21,624 bases of DNA from an uncultured Bacilli bacterium (lineage in GTDB: Bacteria; Bacillota_I; Bacilli_A; RF39; UBA660): contig CALVXT010000004.1 in NCBI GenBank assembly GCA_944371545.1, positions 1-21,624 of the forward strand, in the 5' to 3' direction. The position numbers and the translations under genes were made by a program. This document shows positions 7,044 to 14,837 of the stretch, in pieces (position 1 is the stretch's first letter; each line of letters opens with the position of its first letter). Below the pieces are notes generated by a model. The model was not told where the DNA came from, searched no databases, and worked only from the letters and a program-made list of their open reading frames with translations.

Positions 7044-7384
7044 TATTCTACAATCTCCACAGTATATTCATCAGAGCCTTCTGGATGCGTTACTTTAAAA
7101 CGAACAGTATTATATCCAAGCTCTTCTACATCAACCAAAAAATGATTTTCTACTAAATCGCTTCCAAAAAAGTAAGTCTCAGTTTCTTGAAATTTATCTT
7201 TATGTAAAGAAACATAAGCCTCTGCTGCTGTTTGTAAACTATTATTTCTCATCTGAGCAAGTTCTTCCTCGTTATCAACTTGCTGATAAGCAAAACTTAC
7301 TCTCGTAATAGCAAAAGTAAAAACAATTCCCAAAATTGCAAATAAAAAAATTAATTCTTTAACTGCATAACCTTTTTGATTCAT
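7043..7384 (-). CDS. Prepilin-like small secreted/membrane protein
   Basis: 113 residues with a class III/IV prepilin-type N-terminus: KG-Y-AVKE, with glycine 5 before the expected cleavage site and glutamate at +5, then a hydrophobic helix (LIFLFAILGIVFTFAI). The remainder (~85 residues) is soluble and acidic at the end, as in ComGC/ComGD-like pseudopilins, but no specific subfamily is recognisable. No prepilin peptidase, ATPase or other pilus gene is present in the window. It is first in an operon with the DUF2779 gene. Start supported by AGGTG, 8-9 nt upstream. Confidence 0.7.
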   Translation of the reverse strand: MNQKGYAVKELIFLFAILGIVFTFAITRVSFAYQQVDNEEELAQMRNNSLQTAAEAYVSLHKDKFQETETYFFGSDLVENHFLVDVEELGYNTVRFKVTHPEGSDEYTVEIVE

Positions 7385-7414
7385 ATGACTACACCTATCC
7401 TTAAATCTATAAAA

Positions 7415-7423
7415 AGTATATCA
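7415..7423 (-). promoter_or_regulatory. Extended -10 promoter of the prepilin-like / DUF2779 operon
   Basis: Minus strand TGATATACT, an extended -10 (TGnTATACT). No good -35 is visible because the upstream bases are the T-run of the preceding terminator. Confidence 0.4.
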
Positions 7424-7433
7424 TAAATAAAGG

Positions 7434-7467
7434 AAAAAAAGAAGACCTTACCGTAAAGAAATCTTCT
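7434..7467 (-). terminator. Terminator after the unknown gene at 7448-7966
   Basis: Minus strand AGAAGATT (7467-7460) pairs with GGTCTTCT (7447-7440, two G-T wobbles), followed by seven T's. It overlaps the stop codon of the gene and ends the ireB-to-7448 gene string. Confidence 0.75.
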
Positions 7468-7966
7468 CACTTCTAAGTGGTCGAAATGATGGAGTCACCT
7501 GCAAAACACGACTGATATTCTCTGGCATAAATAAAGCATCTTTATAAATAGCATAACTATTTATCTTATGAAATTTTTTCAAATCTAAAAGAGTAACTTT
7601 CTTATGATATAACCGAATCCTTCTTAACAACAAAAAATATTTTTCAATCAATTTTAAATCTTTTTTAGTTAAATTTTTAGCAAAGCCACATTTAGATAAA
7701 TAATCATCTATACTACAAGCTTGATTTACGATAAAAGAAGACGTAAAACAAGCTTCATCATTGCTAAAATTCAAAATAGGATACAAAGTTACATGAGGAT
7801 TTAATAAATCAACACCAAACAAATTTTGACTTGGTTGAAACAAAATATTCCGGGTTTCCCCACCAAAAGGTAAGTCTATCAAACCATTTGAATTTCGAAT
7901 CAAGCAAGAATTTTTATAAACTTGTCCTATATATAAACTATCCCGTAAATAGTTTTTTTCCTTCAT
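7448..7966 (-). CDS. Hypothetical protein downstream of greA
   Basis: 172 residues, no family recognised. It is basic, probably soluble, with no signal peptide or membrane helix. The N-terminal half looks beta-rich (SLYIGQVYKNSCLI...). The middle carries scattered cysteines (C21, C73, C83 and C92 by my count), and the second half is helical and lysine-rich (LTKKDLKLIEKYFLLLRRIR). Start supported by AAAGGAG, 8 nt before the ATG. It follows the greA terminator by only a few bases and has no visible promoter of its own, so it probably depends on readthrough or on an undetected promoter inside greA. Confidence 0.6.
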   Translation of the reverse strand: MKEKNYLRDSLYIGQVYKNSCLIRNSNGLIDLPFGGETRNILFQPSQNLFGVDLLNPHVTLYPILNFSNDEACFTSSFIVNQACSIDDYLSKCGFAKNLTKKDLKLIEKYFLLLRRIRLYHKKVTLLDLKKFHKINSYAIYKDALFMPENISRVLQVTPSFRPLRSEKISLR

Positions 7967-7983
7967 TCAATCAACTCCTTTCC

Positions 7984-8013
7984 AAAAAAAAATAACGCGA
8001 ATGAAGCGTTACT
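7984..8013 (-). terminator. Terminator at the end of greA
   Basis: Minus strand TAACGC / GCGTTA stem (8011-8006 with 7998-7993), 7-nt loop, then nine T's. The stem overlaps the greA stop codon. Confidence 0.75.
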
Positions 8014-8470
8014 TTACATCTTTTAACAAAATAGTATAAGAGCCATTTGGACTTGAGACTTCTAACTCCTCACCTTTTTTATGACCAATGACTGCTTTAC
8101 CAATTGGACTTTCATTTGAAATTTTATTTTCCAATGGATCAGCTTCCATTGAACCAACAATCTTAAATTCTTCAACATCGTCATCATCATATTCAATAAC
8201 AACAGTAGAACCTATAGAAGCTACGCCTTCACCTTGAGATTCAGCAATTCTACTATGTTCTAATTTATACTCTAATTCTTTTATTCTTGCCTCAACTTGA
8301 GCTTGCTCATCTCGAGCAGAATCGTAATCAGCATTTTCAGATAAGTCTCCTTGTGCACGCGCGTCTTTTAAATCTTTTATAACACGTGGACGAACGACTG
8401 TTTTAAGTTCATTTAATTCAGTTTCTAATTCTAAATATCCTTCAGGAGTTAAAATTATTTCATCTTTCAT
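8009..8470 (-). CDS. greA: Transcription elongation factor GreA
   Basis: 153 residues. The N-terminal coiled-coil hairpin contains the family signature ARAQGDLSENADYDSARDEQ, whose acidic tip (D/E) stimulates transcript cleavage by backtracked RNA polymerase. The C-terminal domain has IGSTVVIEY and SPIGKAVIGHKKGEELEV. The ATG at 8470 is chosen over one at 8494, because AAGGA lies at workable spacing before it and the length then matches GreA (~155). It is last of the trhP2-greA part of the operon, 38 nt after trhP2. Confidence 0.96.
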   Translation of the reverse strand: MKDEIILTPEGYLELETELNELKTVVRPRVIKDLKDARAQGDLSENADYDSARDEQAQVEARIKELEYKLEHSRIAESQGEGVASIGSTVVIEYDDDDVEEFKIVGSMEADPLENKISNESPIGKAVIGHKKGEELEVSSPNGSYTILLKDVK

Positions 8471-8508
8471 TTTTATCACTTTCCTTTTTAACATTCCAAA
8501 ACATATTA

Positions 8509-9699
8509 CTATAAATCACTCTCTTTGTCAAATAATTTCACACGCATCATATCAAATTTTTCTAAGAAATGATCCATAGGCAAATAAACAATCATATTTG
8601 GATGATTAGCGACTGAAATGCTTTCACCCAAATCATTTTCTATTTTATGTATGGTATATGAAAAAGTTTCCATATTTGGCCCAAAAAATTCTACAACATC
8701 GCCAACTTTAAAGTAATTTCGTTGTTCAAGTTTTACTTTTTTCTGTTTTTCATCATAATCCAAAACAAGCCCTAAAAAATCTTGATTAGATACTTCTTCT
8801 CTTCCCAAAAAATACTGTTCTTGTTCAGTTGGAAGTCCATGAAAAAACTGAGGAGTACTTTCTCTATTTGCAACTCGATTTAAGACTTTCAAATAATAGT
8901 CTTTTTCTTCACTAGTTAAAGAATTTTGAAGAATTTTATCAATAATCTTTCGATAAGTTAAAATAACTGTTGCAATATAATAGATGCCGCGCATTCTTCC
9001 TTCAACTTTAAAAGAATTTACTCCAATATGCATCATTTCTTCAATAAATTCAATCATATTTAAATCTTTACTTGTCATACTAAAACAAGGGTTTTCATCT
9101 GTATCAAAAGTAAATCGACATACCTGAGCACATCCTCCACGATTTGCATCTCGATTCGTAACCACATTAGATAAAACACAACGCCCAGAAAAAGAAGTAC
9201 ACATAGCGCCATGAACAAAACATTCTAAATCTAATCCAGTTTTTTCTTTGATTTTTTTTATATCATTTGCACTTGCTTCTCTAGCAAGAACAATTCTTTT
9301 TACTCCCATCTTTTTATAAAATAAAGCAGCACTTTCATTTAACACACTTCCTTGAGTAGACAAGTGAACTTCTAAAGATAAATGTAATTTAGTAGCTAAT
9401 TGAACTACATATAAATCACTAGCAATAATTGCATCTACACCTATTTTATCTAATTCTTTTAAATATTCTTCTAATCCTAAAACATCTTCTTCATGAAAAA
9501 TAATATTCACAGTTACATAAACTTTTTTTCCTAAAGAATGAGCATAATTCACGCCTTCTTGAATATCTTCTAAAGAAAAATTTTTAGCATTCGCTCGCAA
9601 ACTATAATTTTGACCCCCAATATATACAGCATCCGCTCCATAATGCAATGCAAATTTCAATTTTTCTAAATCACCAGCAGGTGCAAGTAATTCAATCAT
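8509..9699 (-). CDS. trhP2: U32-family tRNA 5-hydroxyuridine synthase subunit TrhP2 (YrrO)
   Basis: 396 residues. The peptidase-U32 signature runs from E159 (ECFVHGAMCTSFSGRCVLS), with cysteines C167, C174, C190 and C194 suited to an iron-sulphur cluster. The N-terminus IELLAPAGDLEKLKFALHYGA is typical of the catalytic U32 paralogue. In B. subtilis, TrhP1 and TrhP2 are required for prephenate-dependent hydroxylation of U34 in certain tRNAs; the U32 'peptidase' label is historical. The order trmR-trhP1-trhP2 matches B. subtilis yrrM-yrrN-yrrO. The ATG shares one base with the trhP1 stop (TAATG), with AGGAGG inside trhP1. Confidence 0.92.
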   Translation of the reverse strand: MIELLAPAGDLEKLKFALHYGADAVYIGGQNYSLRANAKNFSLEDIQEGVNYAHSLGKKVYVTVNIIFHEEDVLGLEEYLKELDKIGVDAIIASDLYVVQLATKLHLSLEVHLSTQGSVLNESAALFYKKMGVKRIVLAREASANDIKKIKEKTGLDLECFVHGAMCTSFSGRCVLSNVVTNRDANRGGCAQVCRFTFDTDENPCFSMTSKDLNMIEFIEEMMHIGVNSFKVEGRMRGIYYIATVILTYRKIIDKILQNSLTSEEKDYYLKVLNRVANRESTPQFFHGLPTEQEQYFLGREEVSNQDFLGLVLDYDEKQKKVKLEQRNYFKVGDVVEFFGPNMETFSYTIHKIENDLGESISVANHPNMIVYLPMDHFLEKFDMMRVKLFDKESDL

Positions 9700-10490
9700 T
9701 AGACACCTCCTTTAGGTGGTAATCGATAAATTGTTTTTCGATATAAAAACCCATCCGTTGTATTAGGTATTGTATTACCAGTTAAAAAATCTTGCATAAA
9801 TTGTTTTATTGAGGAAACATGCTCAAACCGAAGATCAACAAGAAAATAGGAAACATCTTTATTTAAAAGCACTCGACCATCAAAAACTAAAGGATCATAA
9901 AACATTGTTCCAAACTCATCTTCAACAACTAAAAATTCTTGCTTACTAAATTGTTCTTTCACAATTCTTTTTTTCTTCTTTTCCAATTTAAAATGCTCAC
10001 TATAATTTGTAAGTAACGTTCTTCTTGAATACATATAAGGTAAATGTCCGAAAATCATTAAACCAACTTTTTTTGTAACACGCTCTAAAATCTCATCAAT
10101 TTCTTCTTTCGTAATATCATTAGAAAGAATAACCGTATCTACATCATTTAACAAACTATTTGCTGTATAAGAACTACATACTCCATGAGTTCCATAAAAA
10201 ATAGTTTCTACCGTAATAGAATTTTCTTTTAAAACATTCAATATTCCTAAATCTTCAAAAACAATTCCTTTGACTTTTTTAGAAAAAAGCGGAAGAAGTT
10301 TAACAAACTCTTCAATTCCTCTTGAATCAAGCAATCTATTGACATAAATATAAGAATGATCTGGAATATTTTCTAAAGAAAATGTTCGATCCATTCCAAC
10401 GCAAAAGCCATCCAATGGAAAAAGAAAGTCACAACAAGAAACTTTCTCTAAAGTATTTTCTCCAGGAATAAGTAAAATTTTACTTTTCAT
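9699..10490 (-). CDS. trhP1: U32-family tRNA hydroxylation protein TrhP1 (YrrN)
   Basis: 263 residues. This is the shorter, divergent U32 paralogue, with a TIM-barrel-like pattern (KVGLMIFGHLPYMYSRRTLLTNY at its centre) but without the full cysteine signature of TrhP2. It matches the non-catalytic YrrN-type partner by size and position. The ATG at 10490 (MKSKILLIPG) overlaps trmR by 11 nt. A GTG at 10502 is an alternative start, and neither has a strong Shine-Dalgarno. It likely acts with TrhP2 to make 5-hydroxyuridine at tRNA position 34. Confidence 0.85.
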   Translation of the reverse strand: MKSKILLIPGENTLEKVSCCDFLFPLDGFCVGMDRTFSLENIPDHSYIYVNRLLDSRGIEEFVKLLPLFSKKVKGIVFEDLGILNVLKENSITVETIFYGTHGVCSSYTANSLLNDVDTVILSNDITKEEIDEILERVTKKVGLMIFGHLPYMYSRRTLLTNYSEHFKLEKKKKRIVKEQFSKQEFLVVEDEFGTMFYDPLVFDGRVLLNKDVSYFLVDLRFEHVSSIKQFMQDFLTGNTIPNTTDGFLYRKTIYRLPPKGGV

Positions 10491-11076
10491 TTTTACGCAC
10501 ACTCACAGATAACCCATCTCCCACATCATAAAAATGAGTTTCAAATTCTTCATTTGCTTTTAAAAATTCCACATAATTTTCAATTTTTGATACTAATTGA
10601 CGCAAATTTTTACTTTCAATTGTATCAGATTTACCTACATATCCATGAAATTTTAAATTATCTGTAATAATTGCACCACCTGGAGCTAAAAAATATTTAT
10701 ATTTTTCAAAAAAATTGGTATATTGCCCTTTCGCTGCATCAATAAAAATTAAATCAAATTGAGTTCCTTCAGCTAAATTTAATTCCAAAGCATCTTGAAA
10801 AACAACATTAACTTTTTGTTCAAAAGAACACTTTTTAACGTTTTTCAAACATTCCATATAATTAGTTTCATCACGTTCAATCGTTGTTACTTTTACTTCT
10901 GGATTACTAGAAGCCATCAAAATTGCTGAATATCCAATAGCGCTTCCAATTTCTAAAACACTTTTAACATTATTAGCTTTAATAAATTTCATTAAAAAGG
11001 CAATTCCATCTTTTTCCATAATAGGAATATTTTTTTCCTTTGCATACTCTTCCATTTCAATAATTAAATTTTTCAT
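10480..11076 (-). CDS. trmR: tRNA 5-hydroxyuridine methyltransferase TrmR (YrrM)
   Basis: 198 residues, a class I SAM methyltransferase of the cation-dependent O-methyltransferase family. The SAM-binding motif is VLEIGSAIGYSAI (~40-52), with TIERDE as the acidic end of strand 2 and FIDAAKGQY as the metal/substrate motif. In B. subtilis this enzyme methylates ho5U34 to mo5U34. The ATG at 11076 has GAG 8 nt upstream; the upstream GTG (11085) is too close to the Shine-Dalgarno. It lies between mltG and trhP1, whose product it would extend. Confidence 0.92.
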   Translation of the reverse strand: MKNLIIEMEEYAKEKNIPIMEKDGIAFLMKFIKANNVKSVLEIGSAIGYSAILMASSNPEVKVTTIERDETNYMECLKNVKKCSFEQKVNVVFQDALELNLAEGTQFDLIFIDAAKGQYTNFFEKYKYFLAPGGAIITDNLKFHGYVGKSDTIESKNLRQLVSKIENYVEFLKANEEFETHFYDVGDGLSVSVRKNEK

Positions 11077-11095
11077 GAACTTCACTCTTTTCTAT

Positions 11096-12166
11096 TTAAT
11101 TTGCTGCACAACTATTACTTAATTCTAGATTTTTTTGATAAAATTCTTCACTTGTTGTTTGAAAAAAAACTTCTCCTGTACAAACATTTGCAACAAAATA
11201 ATAATAATTTGTATCACTAGGATTTAATGTAGCCAAAATGCTCACGATACTTGGATTACAAATTGGTCCAATAGGTAGTTTACCATTCATTGTACCATCT
11301 GTCAAACGTGTATTATATGGATTCGAATCATTAAGTTCATCCCATGTTAATTCATCCACCCCTATTTCTTTATTAGCGCCATAATAAGTAGTAACATCAC
11401 TTCCTAAAGACCAATTTTCACGAAGTCGAGTTAAAAATACTTGAGCAACAGTCTGACGATCACTTTCAGAATTTGCTTCTTTCTCAACCATTGAAGCTAA
11501 AGTTAAAATTTCATGAAAAGTATACTCGCTATTCAAAATTGTTTCTTTATAAGGCTCCAATTTTGTTTCTGTATGATTAAGCATAGTCAAAATCACATCT
11601 TTTGGTGTAGCGTTTTCTAAAAATTCATAGGTATCAGGATACAAATAACCTTCTAAAGGATAATATAATTCTTCATTTAAAATTTCATTTGTTAAAAACC
11701 AATAATCACCGCTAGAAACAAGTTCTTCTAAAAAAGTTGAATCATTAACTTGATCTAAAAATTCTTGAGCCGTAAACTCTAAATTTTCAGCTAATACATT
11801 TGCATAATCAGTTATTCGTTTTCCTTCAACTAAAGTCACCTGCATAGAATGAATTAAAACATCTCCAGCAATAAATTTATCAAGCATTTCTATCGGTGTC
11901 ATTGAAGTATTTAATTCATATTCTCCAGCCTGGATATTTCCACCGCTAAAAAATAAGTAAGCTAAAACTGGATATTGACTTCGAATTAAGCCAGCACTTT
12001 CCAAATTTTTTACCACATCACTTTTACTTGTACCAGGCTCAATTACAAAAACTTTTGTTTCTGCTTCCTTAGAAACAGCTCCCATACCCCAAACATAAAA
12101 TGCTCCAATAAAACATACAAGAAGTATTACAACTATTAAAATAATAAAAAGCATTTTTTTCTTCAT
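11096..12166 (-). CDS. mltG: Endolytic murein transglycosylase MltG (YceG-like)
   Basis: 356 residues. There is an N-terminal membrane anchor (residues ~4-25), a LysM-like part (ETKVFVIEPGTSKSDVVKNLE...), then the YceG catalytic domain. The catalytic glutamate is E228 in ASMVEKEA. Conserved YYPLEGYLYPDTYEF and GPICNPSIVSILATLNP are present. MltG cuts nascent glycan strands at the membrane and sets their length. It lies between DUF1292 and trmR, as in Bacilli. The Shine-Dalgarno is weak, and the ATG follows the DUF1292 stop by 3 nt, suggesting coupling. Presence of MltG implies a peptidoglycan wall, so this is not a wall-less Mycoplasma. Confidence 0.95.
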   Translation of the reverse strand: MKKKMLFIILIVVILLVCFIGAFYVWGMGAVSKEAETKVFVIEPGTSKSDVVKNLESAGLIRSQYPVLAYLFFSGGNIQAGEYELNTSMTPIEMLDKFIAGDVLIHSMQVTLVEGKRITDYANVLAENLEFTAQEFLDQVNDSTFLEELVSSGDYWFLTNEILNEELYYPLEGYLYPDTYEFLENATPKDVILTMLNHTETKLEPYKETILNSEYTFHEILTLASMVEKEANSESDRQTVAQVFLTRLRENWSLGSDVTTYYGANKEIGVDELTWDELNDSNPYNTRLTDGTMNGKLPIGPICNPSIVSILATLNPSDTNYYYFVANVCTGEVFFQTTSEEFYQKNLELSNSCAAN

Positions 12167-12169
12167 CGT

Positions 12170-12454
12170 CTACTTATCATCCTTTTCTTCTAACTTAGAT
12201 AAAATAGCTTCAACAGTATTCCATTCTTCTTCTGTTTCCAAAGGAAGTAAATCTTTACTATTTCCATTTTTATCATAAATATTAGCATAAACTTTTAAAG
12301 CACCGACTTCATCCTTAGTATTATCTGTATAAACAATATAATTTTTATTTGTTTCAGGAGATTCAAAAGTAAAAAGAATCTCACATTCTATATTTTTTCC
12401 ATTTTCATCTTTAACAGTAAACACACTATTTGTCACAGGTTTTTCTTCATTCAT
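12170..12454 (-). CDS. DUF1292 family protein (YrzB-like)
   Basis: 94 residues, acidic, of the DUF1292 family: FTVKDENGKNIECEILFTFE near the start, then KNYIVYTDNT and LPLETEEEWNTVEAIL. The function is unknown, but the family sits almost invariably beside ruvX and ireB in Bacillota. It starts inside ruvX with an 8-nt overlap and stops 3 nt before mltG. Confidence 0.93.
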   Translation of the reverse strand: MNEEKPVTNSVFTVKDENGKNIECEILFTFESPETNKNYIVYTDNTKDEVGALKVYANIYDKNGNSKDLLPLETEEEWNTVEAILSKLEEKDDK

Positions 12455-12875
12455 TTTTCTTATTCCTTCCTTTTAAAAATGTCTCTAAAATAAGAGATGA
12501 AGCGACATTATCAATCACTTTTTTTCTTTTTTTTCTACTCTTATCACTCGATAATAAAATTTTTTCAGCTTCAACTGTACTTAATCTTTCATCAACTAAA
12601 TGAACTGGTAAAGAAAAATACTCTTCAAGGATTTTTTTAAATTCCAAACTTCTTTCACTAGCAAAACCCAAAGAATTGTTCATATTTTTAGGCAAGCCTA
12701 AAACAAAATCAGTAATTTCTTTTTCTTTGACAATTTTTTCCAAACTTTTCAAAACACTAGCATACTCATTTTCATTAAAATGAATAGTTTCATAAGGAGT
12801 TGCAATGGTATTTGTTTTATCACTTAAAGAAAGACCTAAAGTTTTTGTTCCCAAATCTAATCCTAAGTATCTCAC
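12447..12875 (-). CDS. ruvX: RuvX/YqgF-type RNase H-fold nuclease
   Basis: 142 residues with a Holliday-junction-resolvase-like fold: LGLDLGTKTLGLSLSD at the start (catalytic D7), FVLGLPKNMN, and LVDERLSTVEAE. YqgF has roles in rRNA processing and DNA recombination in different bacteria. It starts at a GTG that overlaps the ireB TGA stop (GTGA) and ends with TGA inside the DUF1292 gene. The two TGA stops in tight overlaps argue that UGA is not reassigned. Confidence 0.95.
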   Translation of the reverse strand: MRYLGLDLGTKTLGLSLSDKTNTIATPYETIHFNENEYASVLKSLEKIVKEKEITDFVLGLPKNMNNSLGFASERSLEFKKILEEYFSLPVHLVDERLSTVEAEKILLSSDKSRKKRKKVIDNVASSLILETFLKGRNKKNE

Positions 12876-13111
12876 TTCAAATATTCTTTCAAAATATAAG
12901 CTAATATTTCTGAACGCTCAATACTCATAATTTTATCACGAGCACCTTTATAACTAGAAATATAGCCTGGATCTCCACTCATAAAATACCCAACCAATTG
13001 ATTAACGGGATTATAACCTCTTTCTTCTAACAAACTGCATACCTCTTTGATGACATTTTTAACGTTTGCACTTTCTAAAACAGAAACATCAAACAATGTC
13101 GTATTTTCCAT
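12872..13111 (-). CDS. ireB: IreB family regulatory phosphoprotein (UPF0297, YrzL)
   Basis: 79 residues with the complete family pattern: TTLFDVS, VCSLLEERGYNPVNQLVGY and SGDPGYISSYKGARDKI. In Enterococcus faecalis IreB is phosphorylated on N-terminal threonines by the kinase IreK and represses cephalosporin resistance; T4 and T5 here are candidate sites. In Bacilli ireB normally follows alaS directly. Here a surface-protein gene separates them and ireB has its own promoter. Strong Shine-Dalgarno AGAGGTG. Confidence 0.96.
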   Translation of the reverse strand: MENTTLFDVSVLESANVKNVIKEVCSLLEERGYNPVNQLVGYFMSGDPGYISSYKGARDKIMSIERSEILAYILKEYLK

Positions 13112-13135
13112 ATTTCACCTCTTAAGTACACATTT

Positions 13136-13164
13136 ATTTTACCAAAAACATCCACACATTACAA
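13136..13164 (-). promoter_or_regulatory. Promoter of the ireB-to-greA operon
   Basis: Minus strand: -35 TTGTAA (13164-13159), 17-nt spacer, -10 TAAAAT (13141-13136). The predicted start is about 18 nt before the ireB ATG. Confidence 0.6.
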
Positions 13165-13226
13165 GCTAAGAACACATCAAAAAAAAGAAAGAAAACAAAT
13201 TCTCTCTCAATATGATGTGGATAACT

Positions 13227-13269
13227 AGATGGCACCCCTGCCGCACTTTATCGCGGCTGGGCCCCATCT
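13227..13269. repeat. GC-rich interrupted hairpin just downstream of the surface-protein stop codon
   Basis: AGATGG (13227-13232) pairs with CCATCT (13264-13269). Inside, CCC/GGG and GCCGC (13240-13244) / GCGGC (13253-13257) pair around an 8-nt loop. The outer end is 10 nt past the stop of the surface gene. No T-run follows on either strand, so it is not an ordinary terminator. On the plus strand TGTGGATAA, a perfect DnaA-box 9-mer, lies at 13216-13224 beside it. Confidence 0.7.
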
Positions 13270-13278
13270 TTAGGTATC

Positions 13279-14811
13279 CTATAGACTTAGGGTAAACGGT
13301 GAACTTTCCGTCCCTTCTCCTCCACTTATTTTTACATTAGAGCTTAGATATAAGGCGGGGAAAACGTCATAGCTGTAGCGCGCATTGCTGCTGCGCACGG
13401 AGCCACCACTATTCACATTGAACACGTAGTTCGAAAGCCTGGAATAGGGAGTTAAGGTCCATTGAACTGATCCTGTGTATAACCAGTCGTTATTGAAACA
13501 ATCATCATAATCATCCCAATTGTATAATTCTGTATTTAAACATGTTTGTCTATTTGTTGTACTTCCTCCACTTGTTGCATAGCCATAATCACTTGGATAC
13601 ATTAATCCAATACTCCCTATCCACTCTGTTGGTCGTCCACTATATACTGTCGCTCCTCTTTCTCTTTCATAAAACATACTTGCTGTTACATCATTATATG
13701 TACTACTTCCTCCTAAGTTCCATTTGGCATCACTTATCATGGATTTTGCTTCTTCTGTTAAGCCATTAGAGGTAAAATCAACACTTGTTGCAGTTGTACT
13801 ATTATTATAATAACTTCCTGTTGTTCGATTATAGTATGCTCCACTATTTAATAAATTCATTAATGTAGATGTTGTCCAATCATTGGCATATGTTCTATTT
13901 GATTTATAGTCCCAACTAAGACTGCCAATACTCTCATCTCTTATTAATTTTATCCTTGATTCTTGTAATCCTGTTCCATCATCTATATTATTAAATACTC
14001 CGATTATTCTCCATAATTCATTATTAAATAAAACGTAGTTATTTGGATTAGACCCTATATATCTTAAATTGTTATCTACTGTTTCATCATAGGCTAGTTC
14101 TTCTGTATTTAAATTTGCACTTTCATTTAAACATGTTGCGCCATTTTTTCCTTCTGCTATACATTCTGCTAAAGTACTTTCAAATGTTGGTACTGTATTA
14201 ATTTCTTGACTTTCATGCACTAGTCCTGTTCCTTCTATTTTATAGGATAATACTTTTGATGTGTCTTCTTCTGTAGCTACACTTTCATCTATAATTAGAG
14301 ATACACTATATACTACTGTACTATTTGTTTCCATCTCTTCATCTTCTATGATTATTCCATCTGTTAATTCACTTACTGTTTTTCCATTTTCATATCCACT
14401 TACTATTTGAAATACTTCTCCTTCTTGTTTTCTTACTATTACTTTTATTTTATTTGCTTCTATTGTGTTTTCTTCATTGGCTACTAATCTCAATGTGTAT
14501 GCTCCTTTTAAACTTCCTGTATTTTGGACACTTAATCTATAGTCACATATTCCTAAATAGATACTTGTTTCATCTGCACTCATTGGCATGAAACAATCAC
14601 TATTTCCTTCGGATGTGATTGTTTGAGATGTGTTTTCATATGTAAACACTAAATCTCCTGCTTCCACTACTTGATTTTTACTATTTCCTTCTACCTTAAA
14701 AAACATGGCATAAGATAGACTTAAGACTACTATTGTTAAACATATAACTATATAACTTGCTAATTTTGTTTCTCTTTTAAAGATATTTTTAAAACTTAAA
14801 TTATCTTTCAT
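13279..14811 (-). CDS. Membrane-anchored surface protein: TasA/CalY-like N-terminus, lectin-like variable-type C-terminus
   Basis: 510 residues. A basic start is followed by a membrane/signal helix (18-38, ending SLSYAMFF). Residues ~45-205 are a beta-rich domain with a TasA/camelysin-like flavour (VVEAGDLVFTYEN, VQNTGSLKGAYTLRL). A linker with paired cysteines follows (ECIAEGKNGATCLNE), then ~235-510 are rich in Tyr, Trp, Asn, Ser and Gly (NNELWRIIGVFN, WTLTPYSRLSNYVFNVNSG, VFPALYLSSNVKISGGEGT). That C-terminal pattern resembles C-type-lectin/FGE-like display domains of gut Bacillota. The last ~70 codons are GC-rich, unlike the rest. The gene splits alaS from ireB. Shine-Dalgarno AAAGGTGAG supports the start. 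The ligand is unknown. Confidence 0.75.
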   Translation of the reverse strand: MKDNLSFKNIFKRETKLASYIVICLTIVVLSLSYAMFFKVEGNSKNQVVEAGDLVFTYENTSQTITSEGNSDCFMPMSADETSIYLGICDYRLSVQNTGSLKGAYTLRLVANEENTIEANKIKVIVRKQEGEVFQIVSGYENGKTVSELTDGIIIEDEEMETNSTVVYSVSLIIDESVATEEDTSKVLSYKIEGTGLVHESQEINTVPTFESTLAECIAEGKNGATCLNESANLNTEELAYDETVDNNLRYIGSNPNNYVLFNNELWRIIGVFNNIDDGTGLQESRIKLIRDESIGSLSWDYKSNRTYANDWTTSTLMNLLNSGAYYNRTTGSYYNNSTTATSVDFTSNGLTEEAKSMISDAKWNLGGSSTYNDVTASMFYERERGATVYSGRPTEWIGSIGLMYPSDYGYATSGGSTTNRQTCLNTELYNWDDYDDCFNNDWLYTGSVQWTLTPYSRLSNYVFNVNSGGSVRSSNARYSYDVFPALYLSSNVKISGGEGTESSPFTLSL

Positions 14812-14837
14812 TTATCTCACCTTTATTCTATAAATAT

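Noticed and set aside
13227..13269. Hairpin read as an integron attC site or as a normal terminator
   Set aside because: No RYYYAAC/GTTRRRY core pair flanks it, and no T-run follows on either strand.
13542..13769. Plus-strand open frame of 75 codons inside the surface-protein gene
   Set aside because: Low-complexity Leu/Tyr/His translation opposite a supported gene; no ribosome site.
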